The position numbers and the translations under genes were made by a program. Shown here one piece after another: positions 34,946 to 43,651 of a DNA stretch of 64,000 nucleotides. Below the pieces are notes generated by a model. That model was not told where the DNA came from and did no database searches. It worked only from the letters and a program-made list of their open reading frames with translations. Origin of the DNA: DATJBF01 sp035516795. GTDB lineage: Bacteria; Verrucomicrobiota; Verrucomicrobiia; Palsa-1439. Within the stretch, counting starts at the first letter, position 1. The number at the start of each line of letters is the position of its first letter. Where the stretch lies: contig DATIZX010000010.1 of NCBI GenBank assembly GCA_035516795.1, positions 1-64,000 on the forward strand. Reading direction: 5' to 3'.

Positions 34946-36424
34946 TCATCCGCCTGTCAGTTTGTTGTATTTCGAGTAGGGGTACCAGTACGGCTTGATT
35001 TCCTGCTTGTAGTCGAGGTGGACGTGCTTGGTTTCGCGAAATTCGTCGAGACCTTCCTCGCCGAGCTCGCGGGAGTGGCCGGTCTGGCGCATCCCGCCGA
35101 ACGGACCGGCATCGTTATCGCTCAACGGGTCGTTGATCCAGAACGTGCCAGCGGTGATGCGCTCCATCGCTTTCATCGCCCATTCCATGTTGTTCGTGTA
35201 AATGTTTGCGCCAAGGCCGTAAATGCTGTCGTTGGCGAGTTCGATGGCGTGATCGATGTCTTTCACACGCATGATCGGCAGAACCGGCCCGAATGTTTCG
35301 GAGTGGACCAGCCGCATCTTCTGTTTGACGTTCACCACAACGGTCGGCTCGTAGAAGAAACCTTTCTTGAGATGCAACGGGCGGCCGCCGCCACAGAGCA
35401 CCTTGGCGCCGTCGCGGACGGCTTCCGTTACCCGTACATGGACGTCGTTGAGTTGCTGCATGTTGATCATCGGACCGACGTCCGTGTCTGGGTCAAGACC
35501 GTTGCCGATCTTGAGTGACTTCGTAAATTTGACGATGTGCTTGGTGAATTCCTCGGCGACGCTGTCGAAAACATAAACGCGTTTGGCACTGGTACAGACC
35601 TGGCCCGCATTCAGAAACGCGGCCCACGCGCAACCGCGGCTGGCAATCTCGAGGTCGGCATCGCTGCACACGATGAACGGATCGTTACCGCCGAGTTCTG
35701 CATGGAATTTCTTGACCTGGGCGGCGCAAAGCTGGCCGACGCGTTTGCCGGTTTCGCTCGAGCCGGTCAAGGCAACGAGATCGGTGCCGGGATGCGTGAT
35801 GAGTGCTTCGCCGATTTCCTCGCCGCGGCCGGTTACAATGTTGACGACCCCGGGCGGAAGATGGGCCAAAACGTCGGCCAGCGCCAAAGTTGATAGCGGC
35901 GTTTCGTTGCTGGGTTTGATGATGACCGTATTGCCGGCCATGAGCGCAGGGGCGACTTTCCAAACCAGTAACAGTAAAGGGTAGTTCCACGGGATGACGC
36001 AAACGCACACACCGTAGGGCTCTTTGATGGTGAAATTGACCTGATGATGGAACGTCGGCGGAATCGAGTTGCCCCGGGAATTCCGGCCGACTTCGGCGTA
36101 GTAATCGAAGCAGGCCGCGACCCATTCGACCTCGTCCCGATTCTCGCACCACGGTTTGCCGCCCTCCTGCGTCATGAGCGTCGCGAGTTCCTTCTGACGA
36201 GCACGCAAGTCGCGGGCAATCGCGTGGAGCCTCTGAGCCTTTTCCACGGCGGGGAGCCACCGCCAGGTTTTGAACGCTTCGCGGGCGGCACGAACGGCCA
36301 GCTCGGCATCAGCGGCGGTGCCGCGCGAGACGTGGTCGAGAACTTCTTCCGTGGCAGGATTGACGACGGGGATTTTTTCGCGGTTGGACTTCAGCCATTT
36401 GCCTCCGACCCACTGATATCTCAT
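34946..36424 (-). CDS. Aldehyde dehydrogenase, likely 4-aminobutyraldehyde type
   Basis: NAD(P)-dependent aldehyde dehydrogenase of 492 residues. The coenzyme site (VIPWNYPLLLLVWKVAPAL, then GSSETGKRVG), general base Glu in HAELGGNDPF and catalytic Cys in FLNAGQVCTSAKR are all present. WINDPLSDNDAGPFGGMRQT fits the betaine/aminobutyraldehyde group. It starts 3 bases after the putrescine aminotransferase gene, so the pair should convert putrescine to 4-aminobutyraldehyde (pyrroline) and on to GABA. Substrate assignment is by context. Confidence 0.9.
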   Translation of the reverse strand: MRYQWVGGKWLKSNREKIPVVNPATEEVLDHVSRGTAADAELAVRAAREAFKTWRWLPAVEKAQRLHAIARDLRARQKELATLMTQEGGKPWCENRDEVEWVAACFDYYAEVGRNSRGNSIPPTFHHQVNFTIKEPYGVCVCVIPWNYPLLLLVWKVAPALMAGNTVIIKPSNETPLSTLALADVLAHLPPGVVNIVTGRGEEIGEALITHPGTDLVALTGSSETGKRVGQLCAAQVKKFHAELGGNDPFIVCSDADLEIASRGCAWAAFLNAGQVCTSAKRVYVFDSVAEEFTKHIVKFTKSLKIGNGLDPDTDVGPMINMQQLNDVHVRVTEAVRDGAKVLCGGGRPLHLKKGFFYEPTVVVNVKQKMRLVHSETFGPVLPIMRVKDIDHAIELANDSIYGLGANIYTNNMEWAMKAMERITAGTFWINDPLSDNDAGPFGGMRQTGHSRELGEEGLDEFRETKHVHLDYKQEIKPYWYPYSKYNKLTGG

Positions 36425-36427
36425 GGG

Positions 36428-37960
36428 CTAGCTCCCCTTGCTGTCTTTGCCGTCCTTGGCTTCCTTCCCGTCTTTTGCTTCCTTCAGGGCTGCTGCCTTT
36501 TCTTTAGCTTCCTTTTCGAGTTGGCGGTCGATCTCCTTCAGCGTATCCGAAAGCTTGTCGAGCATCTGATCAAGCAACTCATAGCTGATGTTGAGCGCTG
36601 GCTCGATGCGAATGGTCCGGGCGCTCAACAACGTGCCGGCCACCAGCACGCCGCGTTTGAACAGTCCGGCCGCAACACGATAGCCGATAAAGCGGTCGCT
36701 GAACTCCAGACCAATGAGCAGGCCTTTGCCGCGAACGACCTTCAGGAATTCTGGATAAAGTGCCTGGAATGCCCGCAACCGCTTCATCAGGTAGGCGCCT
36801 TTTTCAGCGGCTTGCTGGGCCAGGCCTTCTTCGAGCATCACATTGATGGCAGCAATGCCGGCGGCGCAGGCGAGCGGGTTGCCACCAAAGGTCGAACTGT
36901 GAAGAAAGGGATTATCTTCGAGCACCTTCCAAATCTTTGGGGTGCTCATGAACGCGCTGAGTGGCATGACGCCGCCCCCCAAGGCTTTGCCGAGGCAGAG
37001 AATGTCAGGCACGACGTTCCAATGTTCACAGGCGAATACTTTGCCGGTACGACCCATGCCGGTCTGCACTTCGTCCAGAATCAACAGCACTTCATATTCA
37101 TCGCACAATTGCCGGACCCGCGGAAGATAATCGTCGGGTGGCGAAACCGCCCCGGCTTCTCCTTGCACAGGTTCCAAAATGATCGCGGCAATATCCTCGC
37201 CAAGGTCAGTCAGCTTTTTCAGTTCACGCTCTAGATCCTTGATGTCGCCATAGTCCACGAAGTGGACACCGGAAAGGAGGGGCTGAAACGGTTTCCGATA
37301 AACAGCGCGTCCCATGACGGACAGCGACCCCATGGATTTGCCATGAAATCCGCCCGTGGTGGAAATGAAGCCCGCCTTCTTCGTGTACAGGCGCGCCAGT
37401 TTCAGCGCGCCTTCCACGGCGTCGGTGCCATTGCTGATGAAGAAGCACTCCTGCAGGTCGCCGGGGGCAAGTTCGCCGAGCAATTCGGCGAGAAAACCAC
37501 GCAAGGGGTCAAGCAATTCCTGGGAGGAGAGAGGCATGCGCTCCAATTGCGCCTGAACCGCCGCCACAATCTTCGGATGGCGAATGCCCATGTTGTAAAC
37601 GCCGAAGCCGCCGAGACAATCAATGAACTTGCGGCCCATAATGTCCTCGATGATCGAGCCCTTGCCGGTCCATTCGATCGCCGCAAAATCCTCCGCTTCA
37701 GCGACGGATTTGCGGTAGTGGAGAAAACCGCGGTTAAAGTAATCGTCAAAATTCTCCAGCGTGTGGGTGATGATCCGGTTCTTGTCTTCGGGATCGAGTT
37801 TCTTGCCGCCACTGACGGTCTCAAGGTAGTCCGCAGACTTGCGGCGAATCTCCTCCACTTTGGTAAGTTTGGGAGTCTCGCGCGAGCTTTGCGTGCCGAC
37901 CGGCACCACTGCTGCTGGTGTTGCTTCGGCTTGCGAGGTTTCTTGTACTTTCTCGTCCAT
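36428..37960 (-). CDS. Class III aminotransferase, likely putrescine aminotransferase
   Basis: PLP enzyme, 510 residues. The PLP Lys is Lys325 in ILCLGKALGGGVMPLSAF; LLILDEVQTGMGRTGKVFA contains the Asp that binds the pyridine nitrogen; FISNGTDAVEGALKLARLYT binds phosphate. MPLSSQELLDPLRGFLAELL resembles putrescine aminotransferases. The first 40 residues are a low-complexity leader (Gln/Thr/Ala). The last 35 are unusual: Glu/Lys-rich, ending with the repeat AKDGKEAKDGKDSKGS. The gene precedes the aldehyde dehydrogenase with a 3-base gap, forming a putrescine-to-GABA route beside the polyamine importer. Ornithine or lysine as amino donor is the alternative. Confidence 0.88.
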   Translation of the reverse strand: MDEKVQETSQAEATPAAVVPVGTQSSRETPKLTKVEEIRRKSADYLETVSGGKKLDPEDKNRIITHTLENFDDYFNRGFLHYRKSVAEAEDFAAIEWTGKGSIIEDIMGRKFIDCLGGFGVYNMGIRHPKIVAAVQAQLERMPLSSQELLDPLRGFLAELLGELAPGDLQECFFISNGTDAVEGALKLARLYTKKAGFISTTGGFHGKSMGSLSVMGRAVYRKPFQPLLSGVHFVDYGDIKDLERELKKLTDLGEDIAAIILEPVQGEAGAVSPPDDYLPRVRQLCDEYEVLLILDEVQTGMGRTGKVFACEHWNVVPDILCLGKALGGGVMPLSAFMSTPKIWKVLEDNPFLHSSTFGGNPLACAAGIAAINVMLEEGLAQQAAEKGAYLMKRLRAFQALYPEFLKVVRGKGLLIGLEFSDRFIGYRVAAGLFKRGVLVAGTLLSARTIRIEPALNISYELLDQMLDKLSDTLKEIDRQLEKEAKEKAAALKEAKDGKEAKDGKDSKGS

Positions 37961-38137
37961 GGCAATCGTCCGTACGCCGACGACAATACCATAACATAAC
38001 CGGCCAAGCGCAGCCAGCTAATTGTGTAACTACTTGTCTACAAACACCTTACTGGCATGCGTCTGGGTTGGATTTACCGCGGCACGCGCTGCTTCGAGCC
38101 AGGCATTTCCAGCCGCAGATCTGTGGAAGTATTCGCC

Positions 38138-39415
38138 TCAATAGAAGTAAGCCGCCCCCATCCCGACGGTAACTTGAGTGTCGTGGCCATCAAAGGCTGT
38201 GCTCAGCGACGAGTGATCCCACCGGAACTCGGGTGCAAGTCGTAATGCTTCCACGGGTCGGAAGTTAACTGTGAGCGTTACGCTCGTTAATTCCTGGCCG
38301 TGGTTGACCGGAAATGGTGCCAGCGAAGGGGCATCGGAGGTGCGCGTGCCGTCCCCATCTTTCAAATAATCAGCGCGCGTGGCGACATTCCATTTATCGT
38401 TGACGGTGTAAACCAGCCAACCGCCGAAGCCAAACCACTCGGCTTTCTTCCCGTTGAAGTCAGCTCCGTCTTCGGCCCCATAATCGATCTGGGCGACACC
38501 TTCCAGCTTGGGGGAGAATTTCTGGTCGATCCAAAAGTCGACACCTTTGCGCCAATTTGAGTTGTTGTTATCCTGTTCGGGACCGCCGTATCCGGTCAAC
38601 GCCATGCTCGTTTTGTCGTTGAGCGTGTAGGTCGCAGTGCCCATGACTGACTTGGAGGAGTTGTTGTCTGTCACCACATCCCAGCCGTTATTGAGGGTCA
38701 CTTTCAACTCCAATTCGGAAGTTGCCTGATACGACAACAGCACGCCGGTATGGGTGAAAGGTTCGACAAAGGTCCAGAGGTTTCCTGCCGACCAATTGAA
38801 ATTCTCTTCCGTAAAGGTGGATTCGTACCCCATGGTGGTGCCGAATTTGCCAAGGGTCATCTTCAGTCCATTGCCCACCGGGATGTTCACCGTCACATTG
38901 GCCTCAAAAAGGTCGCCTTGATTGCCGAGACTTAGTCCCGACGCCTGCGTAAATTCAGCATCCTGGCCAAAAATCAACTTCACCGAATAACCAGCCAGCC
39001 AATCGAAGGCACTGTAGTCAATCGGATGACCAATGCGGACCACCGCCTTGTTGGCCATGAATTCGTCCGCTCGCGCGTCGAAACCGCGTCCCGCATTCTC
39101 GTGAGTATCGGGTTGGTTGAAGTTGTAGAAATAGGACGCAGAAACGTATCCATCCAACTCAGTTTGCTTTAGGAACTTCAGAGTGCTTTCGGGAACCTGT
39201 TCTTTGACGACGTACACATCCTGGGTGCTCTTATCCTCCAAAACGGAAAGACGCCGCTCCAGATCGTCGGTGCGCTTCTTTTGTTCCTCATACATCTGCT
39301 TCCAGTCTGGCGTACTGGTGGACGACTCGGGCGCTGCGGTATCCGCGCGCGACACAAACGGGGTAATTACTGCCATCATCAATGCCAAACACACGACCAC
39401 GATTATGTTTTTCAT
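38138..39415 (-). CDS. BBP2-type outer-membrane beta-barrel porin
   Basis: A 425-residue exported protein: signal peptide (about 1-24), a short coiled coil (WKQMYEEQKKRTDDLERRLSVLE, about 38-60) likely to trimerise or contact the cell wall, then a barrel of alternating amphipathic strands starting TELDGYVSASYFYNFNQPDT and ending in the aromatic QVTVGMGAAYFY. The pattern matches the putative beta-barrel porin-2 (OmpL-like) family. A strong AGGAGGAG site precedes ATG 39415. It is divergent from potA with 139 bases between the starts, so it may provide outer-membrane passage for the same polyamines; that link is from position only. Confidence 0.82.
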   Translation of the reverse strand: MKNIIVVVCLALMMAVITPFVSRADTAAPESSTSTPDWKQMYEEQKKRTDDLERRLSVLEDKSTQDVYVVKEQVPESTLKFLKQTELDGYVSASYFYNFNQPDTHENAGRGFDARADEFMANKAVVRIGHPIDYSAFDWLAGYSVKLIFGQDAEFTQASGLSLGNQGDLFEANVTVNIPVGNGLKMTLGKFGTTMGYESTFTEENFNWSAGNLWTFVEPFTHTGVLLSYQATSELELKVTLNNGWDVVTDNNSSKSVMGTATYTLNDKTSMALTGYGGPEQDNNNSNWRKGVDFWIDQKFSPKLEGVAQIDYGAEDGADFNGKKAEWFGFGGWLVYTVNDKWNVATRADYLKDGDGTRTSDAPSLAPFPVNHGQELTSVTLTVNFRPVEALRLAPEFRWDHSSLSTAFDGHDTQVTVGMGAAYFY

Positions 39416-39554
39416 GTGCTCCTCCTGCCGATTGGCTTTGTGGCCGAGAGATTCTTGCGGCGCGCATCATTTGTCAAGCCAACAAGTTTTTTATGGTGTT
39501 GACGCAACAGTTTGTTATTCTGCCCCGCAATTACGCCGCACCTTGGTGGGTTTG

Positions 39555-40649
39555 ATGGCAAGTGAGATTCCAGCGATTGAGGTGGAGAACCTTGTCCGCA
39601 GATTCGGCGATGTCGAGGCTCTCTCGCACGTCAACGTCACCATTCGCAAAGGTGAATTTTTCTCCCTGTTGGGCCCGTCGGGTTGCGGCAAGACCACCCT
39701 GCTCCGCATCGTTGGCGGCCTCGACATGCCCGACGAAGGGATCGTGCGCATCGGCGGTACCGATGCCCGCGAAATCCCCGCGCACAAGCGCCCGGTGAAT
39801 ACCGTTTTCCAATCTTATGCGTTGTTCCCGCACCTGACGGTATACGACAACATCGCCTTCGGCCTCCGCATGAAGAAAGTGGCCAAACCCGAAATCAGCG
39901 AGCGCGTGAAAAAGGTAATGGACCTGGTGGAGATTACCCCCTTGGGCAATCGGAAGCCGGCGCAACTTTCAGGCGGCCAGAAACAACGAGTGGCGCTGGC
40001 CCGGGCAGTGGTCAATGAGCCGCAAGTATTGCTGCTCGACGAGCCGCTCGGCGCTCTCGACCTGAAACTGCGCAAGCAGCTCCAGGTCGAGTTGCTCCAG
40101 CTCCAACGCCGGCTCAAGATCACGTTCATCTACGTCACGCACGACCAGGAAGAAGCGCTGGTGATGAGCGATCGCATCGCCGTCATGCGCGCCGGCAAGA
40201 TCGAGCAAATGGGCGAAGCGGAGTCGCTGTACGAACATCCCCACACCCGCTACGTCAGCCAATTCCTCGGCTCGTGCAATCTCATCGACGCGACCGTGAA
40301 GCGCCGTGGCCCGAAAGAGGCGATTGTCGACTCAATTGTCGGCGAGTTGCGTGTTGAGTTTGGTCAAAACCCACCGGCAGCCGCGCAACGCGATAAGTTC
40401 ACGCTTGCCATTCGTCCTGAGAAAGTCACGCTGTGCCGCCTCGATGAAAGCGCGGGAGAGAACCGCGTCAAGGTGCGCGTCGATGAACTCATTTACATCG
40501 GCTCCGAAACGCATTACGTGTTGCGTGCGGGCGAGCAACGACTGACGGCGGAAGCGATGAACGTGAAAGTTGGCTCCCAAGGTTTCGACATCGGGCAGGA
40601 GGCGATAGTCTACCTGCCGGCGGCGGGTCTGCTCGTGCTGGACGATTGA
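39555..40649 (+). CDS. potA: Polyamine ABC transporter ATP-binding subunit
   Basis: ABC ATPase of the spermidine/putrescine type, 364 residues. Walker A GPSGCGKTTLLR, Q-loop FQSYALFPHL, signature LSGGQKQRVALARA, Walker B VLLLDEPLGALD and the switch His in VTHDQEEAL are intact. The C-terminal TOBE-type regulatory domain (FTLAIRPEKVTL onward) is present. The open frame continues upstream of ATG 39555, but that part overlaps the promoter region and the opposite porin gene, so ATG 39555, just before AIEVENLVRRFG, is used. First gene of a tight potABCD operon (6 bases to potB). Confidence 0.94.
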   Translation: MASEIPAIEVENLVRRFGDVEALSHVNVTIRKGEFFSLLGPSGCGKTTLLRIVGGLDMPDEGIVRIGGTDAREIPAHKRPVNTVFQSYALFPHLTVYDNIAFGLRMKKVAKPEISERVKKVMDLVEITPLGNRKPAQLSGGQKQRVALARAVVNEPQVLLLDEPLGALDLKLRKQLQVELLQLQRRLKITFIYVTHDQEEALVMSDRIAVMRAGKIEQMGEAESLYEHPHTRYVSQFLGSCNLIDATVKRRGPKEAIVDSIVGELRVEFGQNPPAAAQRDKFTLAIRPEKVTLCRLDESAGENRVKVRVDELIYIGSETHYVLRAGEQRLTAEAMNVKVGSQGFDIGQEAIVYLPAAGLLVLDD

Positions 40650-40655
40650 GTCTCC

Positions 40656-41573
40656 ATGGCGAAAAAGAAAGGTGAGGTCAAATTCGGCGAGCAGTTGACG
40701 GTCGGTGGTCACCTGTCCCGTTCCGTAGTGACCAGCGGGCCGGGCATTTTCTGGGTGACGGTTTTTCTGTTGGTGCCGCTGGTGTGGATTGGCGTGGTCA
40801 GTTTCCTGACGCGCGGCGAGGTGGGCGGCTACGGGAAACCGTTTACGTTCGAGAACTACACCCGGTTCGCCGGCTTCGGGTTCTTCGGTTTCGATCTGCT
40901 GTATCCGCAGATCATTTTCCGCAGTCTGGTACTGGGGGCCGGCACAGCGGGGTTCTGCATGCTGGCGGCGTTACCGTTGGCGTTCTTCATCGCGGGAATG
41001 CCGGCGCGGTACAAGAACACGGCCCTGACGTTGGTGCTGATTCCTTTTTGGACGAATCTATTGATCCGGACGTACGCCTGGCAAATCATACTGGCCCCGG
41101 AAAGTCCCATCACCCATTTGGCGGTGGCGTTGGGGCTGACGACGGCGGGATCACCGTTGTATCCCAGCGCCATGGCCATCTATATCGGCATGGTGTGCGA
41201 TTATTTGCCATTCCTGGTGCTGCCGCTGTACTCCTCAGTGGAAAAAATTGACTGGAGCATTGCCGAGGCCGCGAGCGATCTGGGGGCGGATAAATTACGC
41301 GTATTTTGGCATGCAATTCTTCCCCAAGTGACGCCCGGTTTGGTGGCGGGTATCGTATTGGTGTTCATCCCCGCGACGGGACAGTTTGTGATTCCTGATC
41401 TGCTCGGCGGAGCCAAGACCGTGATGATGGGCAACGCCATCCAGCAGCAATTCCTGCAGAGCCGCGATTGGCCGTTTGGGTCGGCCATTGCGTTTATCGG
41501 CATGGGAATTGTGCTGGTCGGCTTGTGGGTGTATGCGCGGTTCTCGGGCGAGAAAGGCGGTGAATTGCTGTGA
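40656..41573 (+). CDS. potB: Polyamine ABC transporter permease 1
   Basis: Inner-membrane permease, 305 residues, with six predicted helices beginning WVTVFLLVPLVWIGVVSFL. The coupling EAA loop reads IAEAASDLGADKLRVFWHAI followed by LPQVTPGLVAG. PFWTNLLIRTYAW is typical of PotB. It ends with an overlap of four bases (GTGA) with potC. Confidence 0.93.
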   Translation: MAKKKGEVKFGEQLTVGGHLSRSVVTSGPGIFWVTVFLLVPLVWIGVVSFLTRGEVGGYGKPFTFENYTRFAGFGFFGFDLLYPQIIFRSLVLGAGTAGFCMLAALPLAFFIAGMPARYKNTALTLVLIPFWTNLLIRTYAWQIILAPESPITHLAVALGLTTAGSPLYPSAMAIYIGMVCDYLPFLVLPLYSSVEKIDWSIAEAASDLGADKLRVFWHAILPQVTPGLVAGIVLVFIPATGQFVIPDLLGGAKTVMMGNAIQQQFLQSRDWPFGSAIAFIGMGIVLVGLWVYARFSGEKGGELL

Positions 41574-42370
41574 GACGCGTGTCGCTGCCGCTGTGGCTCA
41601 TTTCGGGATTGCTCTACATTTTCATGTATGCGCCCATTGCGGTCGTCATCGTCTTCTCGTTCAACTCGGCGAAGCACGGCGGACCGTGGATGGGTTTCAC
41701 GACCCAGTGGTACGGGAAACTCCTCGATAGCTCCGATAAGATTGCCGCGACGGAGAACACGATCATACTGGCCGTGGTCAGCACGGCGATCGCCACGGTG
41801 TTGGGCACGCTGCTCGGTTACGGACTGAGTCGCTACTGGTTTCCCGGCAAGAAGCTCTTTTCGCTCCTGATGTACATTCCGGTGGTGATTCCGGATATCG
41901 TCATGGCCGTGGCCATGCTGGCCTTCTTCGATTTGGTCAGCAGTCTTCTCGGATGGTTCAACATGGGGCTGACGACGATGACCATCGCGCACATTACGTT
42001 TCAAATTCCGTTTGTGGCCATTGTGGTCCGGTCGCGACTGGTGGGGATGGATCCTGCGATTGAAGAGGCGGCCCACGATCTAGGCGCCAGCACATGGCAA
42101 ACGTTTTGGGGGGTAACTTTCCCTCTCATGCTGCCGGGGGTGCTCGCGGGCGCGATGCTCGCTTTTACATTGAGCCTCGACGATTTTGTTGTTAGCTTCT
42201 TTACCACAGGCCCAGGAGCGACGACTTTGCCAATTCTGATTTACTCGTCGGTCAAGCGCGGCATAACGCCGGACATCAACGCGTTGTCCACGCTGATTGT
42301 GCTGGCATCGGTAGTCGGAACCGTCGGGGTGACGCTGCTGCAGCGGCCCCGCCAACCTTCAGGAGGGTAG
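41570..42370 (+). CDS. potC: Polyamine ABC transporter permease 2
   Basis: Second permease, 266 residues, GTG start overlapping the potB stop. FMYAPIAVVIVFSFNSAKHG opens the first helix, as in PotC. The EAA loop is IEEAAHDLGASTWQTFWGVT, followed by FPLMLPGVLAGAMLAFTLSL and DDFVVSFFTTGPGATTLP. Ends two bases before potD. Confidence 0.93.
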   Translation: MRRVSLPLWLISGLLYIFMYAPIAVVIVFSFNSAKHGGPWMGFTTQWYGKLLDSSDKIAATENTIILAVVSTAIATVLGTLLGYGLSRYWFPGKKLFSLLMYIPVVIPDIVMAVAMLAFFDLVSSLLGWFNMGLTTMTIAHITFQIPFVAIVVRSRLVGMDPAIEEAAHDLGASTWQTFWGVTFPLMLPGVLAGAMLAFTLSLDDFVVSFFTTGPGATTLPILIYSSVKRGITPDINALSTLIVLASVVGTVGVTLLQRPRQPSGG

Positions 42371-42372
42371 CC

Positions 42373-43407
42373 ATGTATAAGCGACTCGCTGTGTTCGCTG
42401 TTGCATTGTTGGTCACCGCTTCGGCGCAGGCGGAAAAGAACAAGCTCAACGTCTTCATCTGGAGCGAGTACATCGATCCCAAAATCATCGAGAACTTCGC
42501 CAAAGAGAACGACTGCAAGGTCACGGTCGATCTCTACGAAGACAATGAGAGCATGATGGCCAAGCTCGAAGGCGGCGGCGATTCGCTCTACGACATCTGC
42601 GTGCCATCCGACTACATCATCCCGGCGCTGATCAAGAACGGCCTGCTGGCCCCGTTGCGCAAGGACAACATCCCGAACATGAAGAACATCGACCCGAAGT
42701 TCGGCAACCGCGACTACGACCCGGGCAACAAATACACGGCCCCCTACCAATGGGGCACCGTGGGCCTCTACGTTCACGAGAAACCGGACGAGAAAATCGA
42801 CGAGACCTGGGGATTGATCTTCGACCCGAAGAAATCCATCGGCTCGTTCCTGATGATCGACGACACTCGCTCCTGCATTGGCGCGGCGCTCAAGTACAAA
42901 GGCTACAGCCTCAACACGACTGACAAGAAACAGTTGGTCCAAGCGCGCAACCTGCTTCTCGATGCCAAGAAGCGCTCCCTCGGATTCGAGGGCGGCGTGG
43001 GCATCAAGAACAAGGTGCTGGCCAAAGTCTGCAAAATCGGCATGGTCTACAACGGCGACGCAGTCCGCGGCATGAAAGAAGACCCCAGCACGTACTTCTT
43101 CGTTCCGCGCGAAGGCACCGAGATCTGGCTCGATAATATGGCCATCCCGGCCAAGGCGCCGAACCGCGAGATGGCTGAGAAATTCATCAATTACATTCTC
43201 GATGCCAAAGTCGGAGCACAACTCTCGAACTTCAACCAATACGCGACGCCAAACATTGCTGCGCGGGCCTTCATCAATCCCGCGGATTTGAAGAATACGG
43301 CAATCTATCCGACCGACGAACAAATGAAAGTGCTCGAGTTCGTCAAGGACCTCGGCGCCAAAGGCCCGTGGTACGACGAGCTTTGGACTTCGATCAAATC
43401 GAAGTAA
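42373..43407 (+). CDS. potD: Polyamine-binding periplasmic protein
   Basis: Substrate-binding protein, 344 residues. Signal peptide about 1-20 (VALLVTASAQA). The mature start, KLNVFIWSEYIDPKIIENFA, and the YEDNESMMAKLEGG segment are typical of PotD/PotF. The acidic and aromatic residues expected around the ligand (SEY, DNESM, WGTVGLY, GDAVRGM, WLDNMAIPA) are visible. Preceded by GGAGG six bases before the ATG. Last gene of potABCD; a GC-rich hairpin follows nine bases after its stop. Preference between putrescine and spermidine cannot be read from sequence. Confidence 0.94.
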   Translation: MYKRLAVFAVALLVTASAQAEKNKLNVFIWSEYIDPKIIENFAKENDCKVTVDLYEDNESMMAKLEGGGDSLYDICVPSDYIIPALIKNGLLAPLRKDNIPNMKNIDPKFGNRDYDPGNKYTAPYQWGTVGLYVHEKPDEKIDETWGLIFDPKKSIGSFLMIDDTRSCIGAALKYKGYSLNTTDKKQLVQARNLLLDAKKRSLGFEGGVGIKNKVLAKVCKIGMVYNGDAVRGMKEDPSTYFFVPREGTEIWLDNMAIPAKAPNREMAEKFINYILDAKVGAQLSNFNQYATPNIAARAFINPADLKNTAIYPTDEQMKVLEFVKDLGAKGPWYDELWTSIKSK

Positions 43408-43416
43408 TTCTCATCA

Positions 43417-43452
43417 CTCGCAGGGGCGAGCGTAGGAGCCCGCCCCTGCGAG
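43417..43452 (+). terminator. GC-rich hairpin after potD
   Basis: A perfect 12-bp stem, CTCGCAGGGGCG with its complement, and a 12-base loop. No U-tract follows. It may end or stabilise the potABCD transcript and also resembles the dispersed hairpin repeats. In the remaining 200 bases before the decarboxylase end nothing firm is seen. Confidence 0.5.
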
Positions 43453-43651
43453 CATCACAGCATCATCGATCATAAATCGCTGAAGAGGTCGTCGATATCG
43501 ACATCATGACCGTGTTTCGGGCGCAACCGCCGTTGCATCATACTGGCAGTCAGGCCATCATCCCGCCGCGATACCTCAGAACCTGACCGCCACAAAAAAG
43601 CCCGTTTACGCCTTGATCAAATCGAAACAGCGTTGCGAGTTACCGGACGTG

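Noticed and set aside
36044..37234. Plus-strand open frame of 396 codons opposite the aminotransferase/aldehyde dehydrogenase genes
   Set aside because: Antisense shadow; both sense genes have intact catalytic motifs.
43470..43595. Short minus-strand open frame (41 codons from TTG) between potD and the decarboxylase gene
   Set aside because: The translation is hydrophilic and plausible as protein, but no start signal, homology or operon link could be seen.
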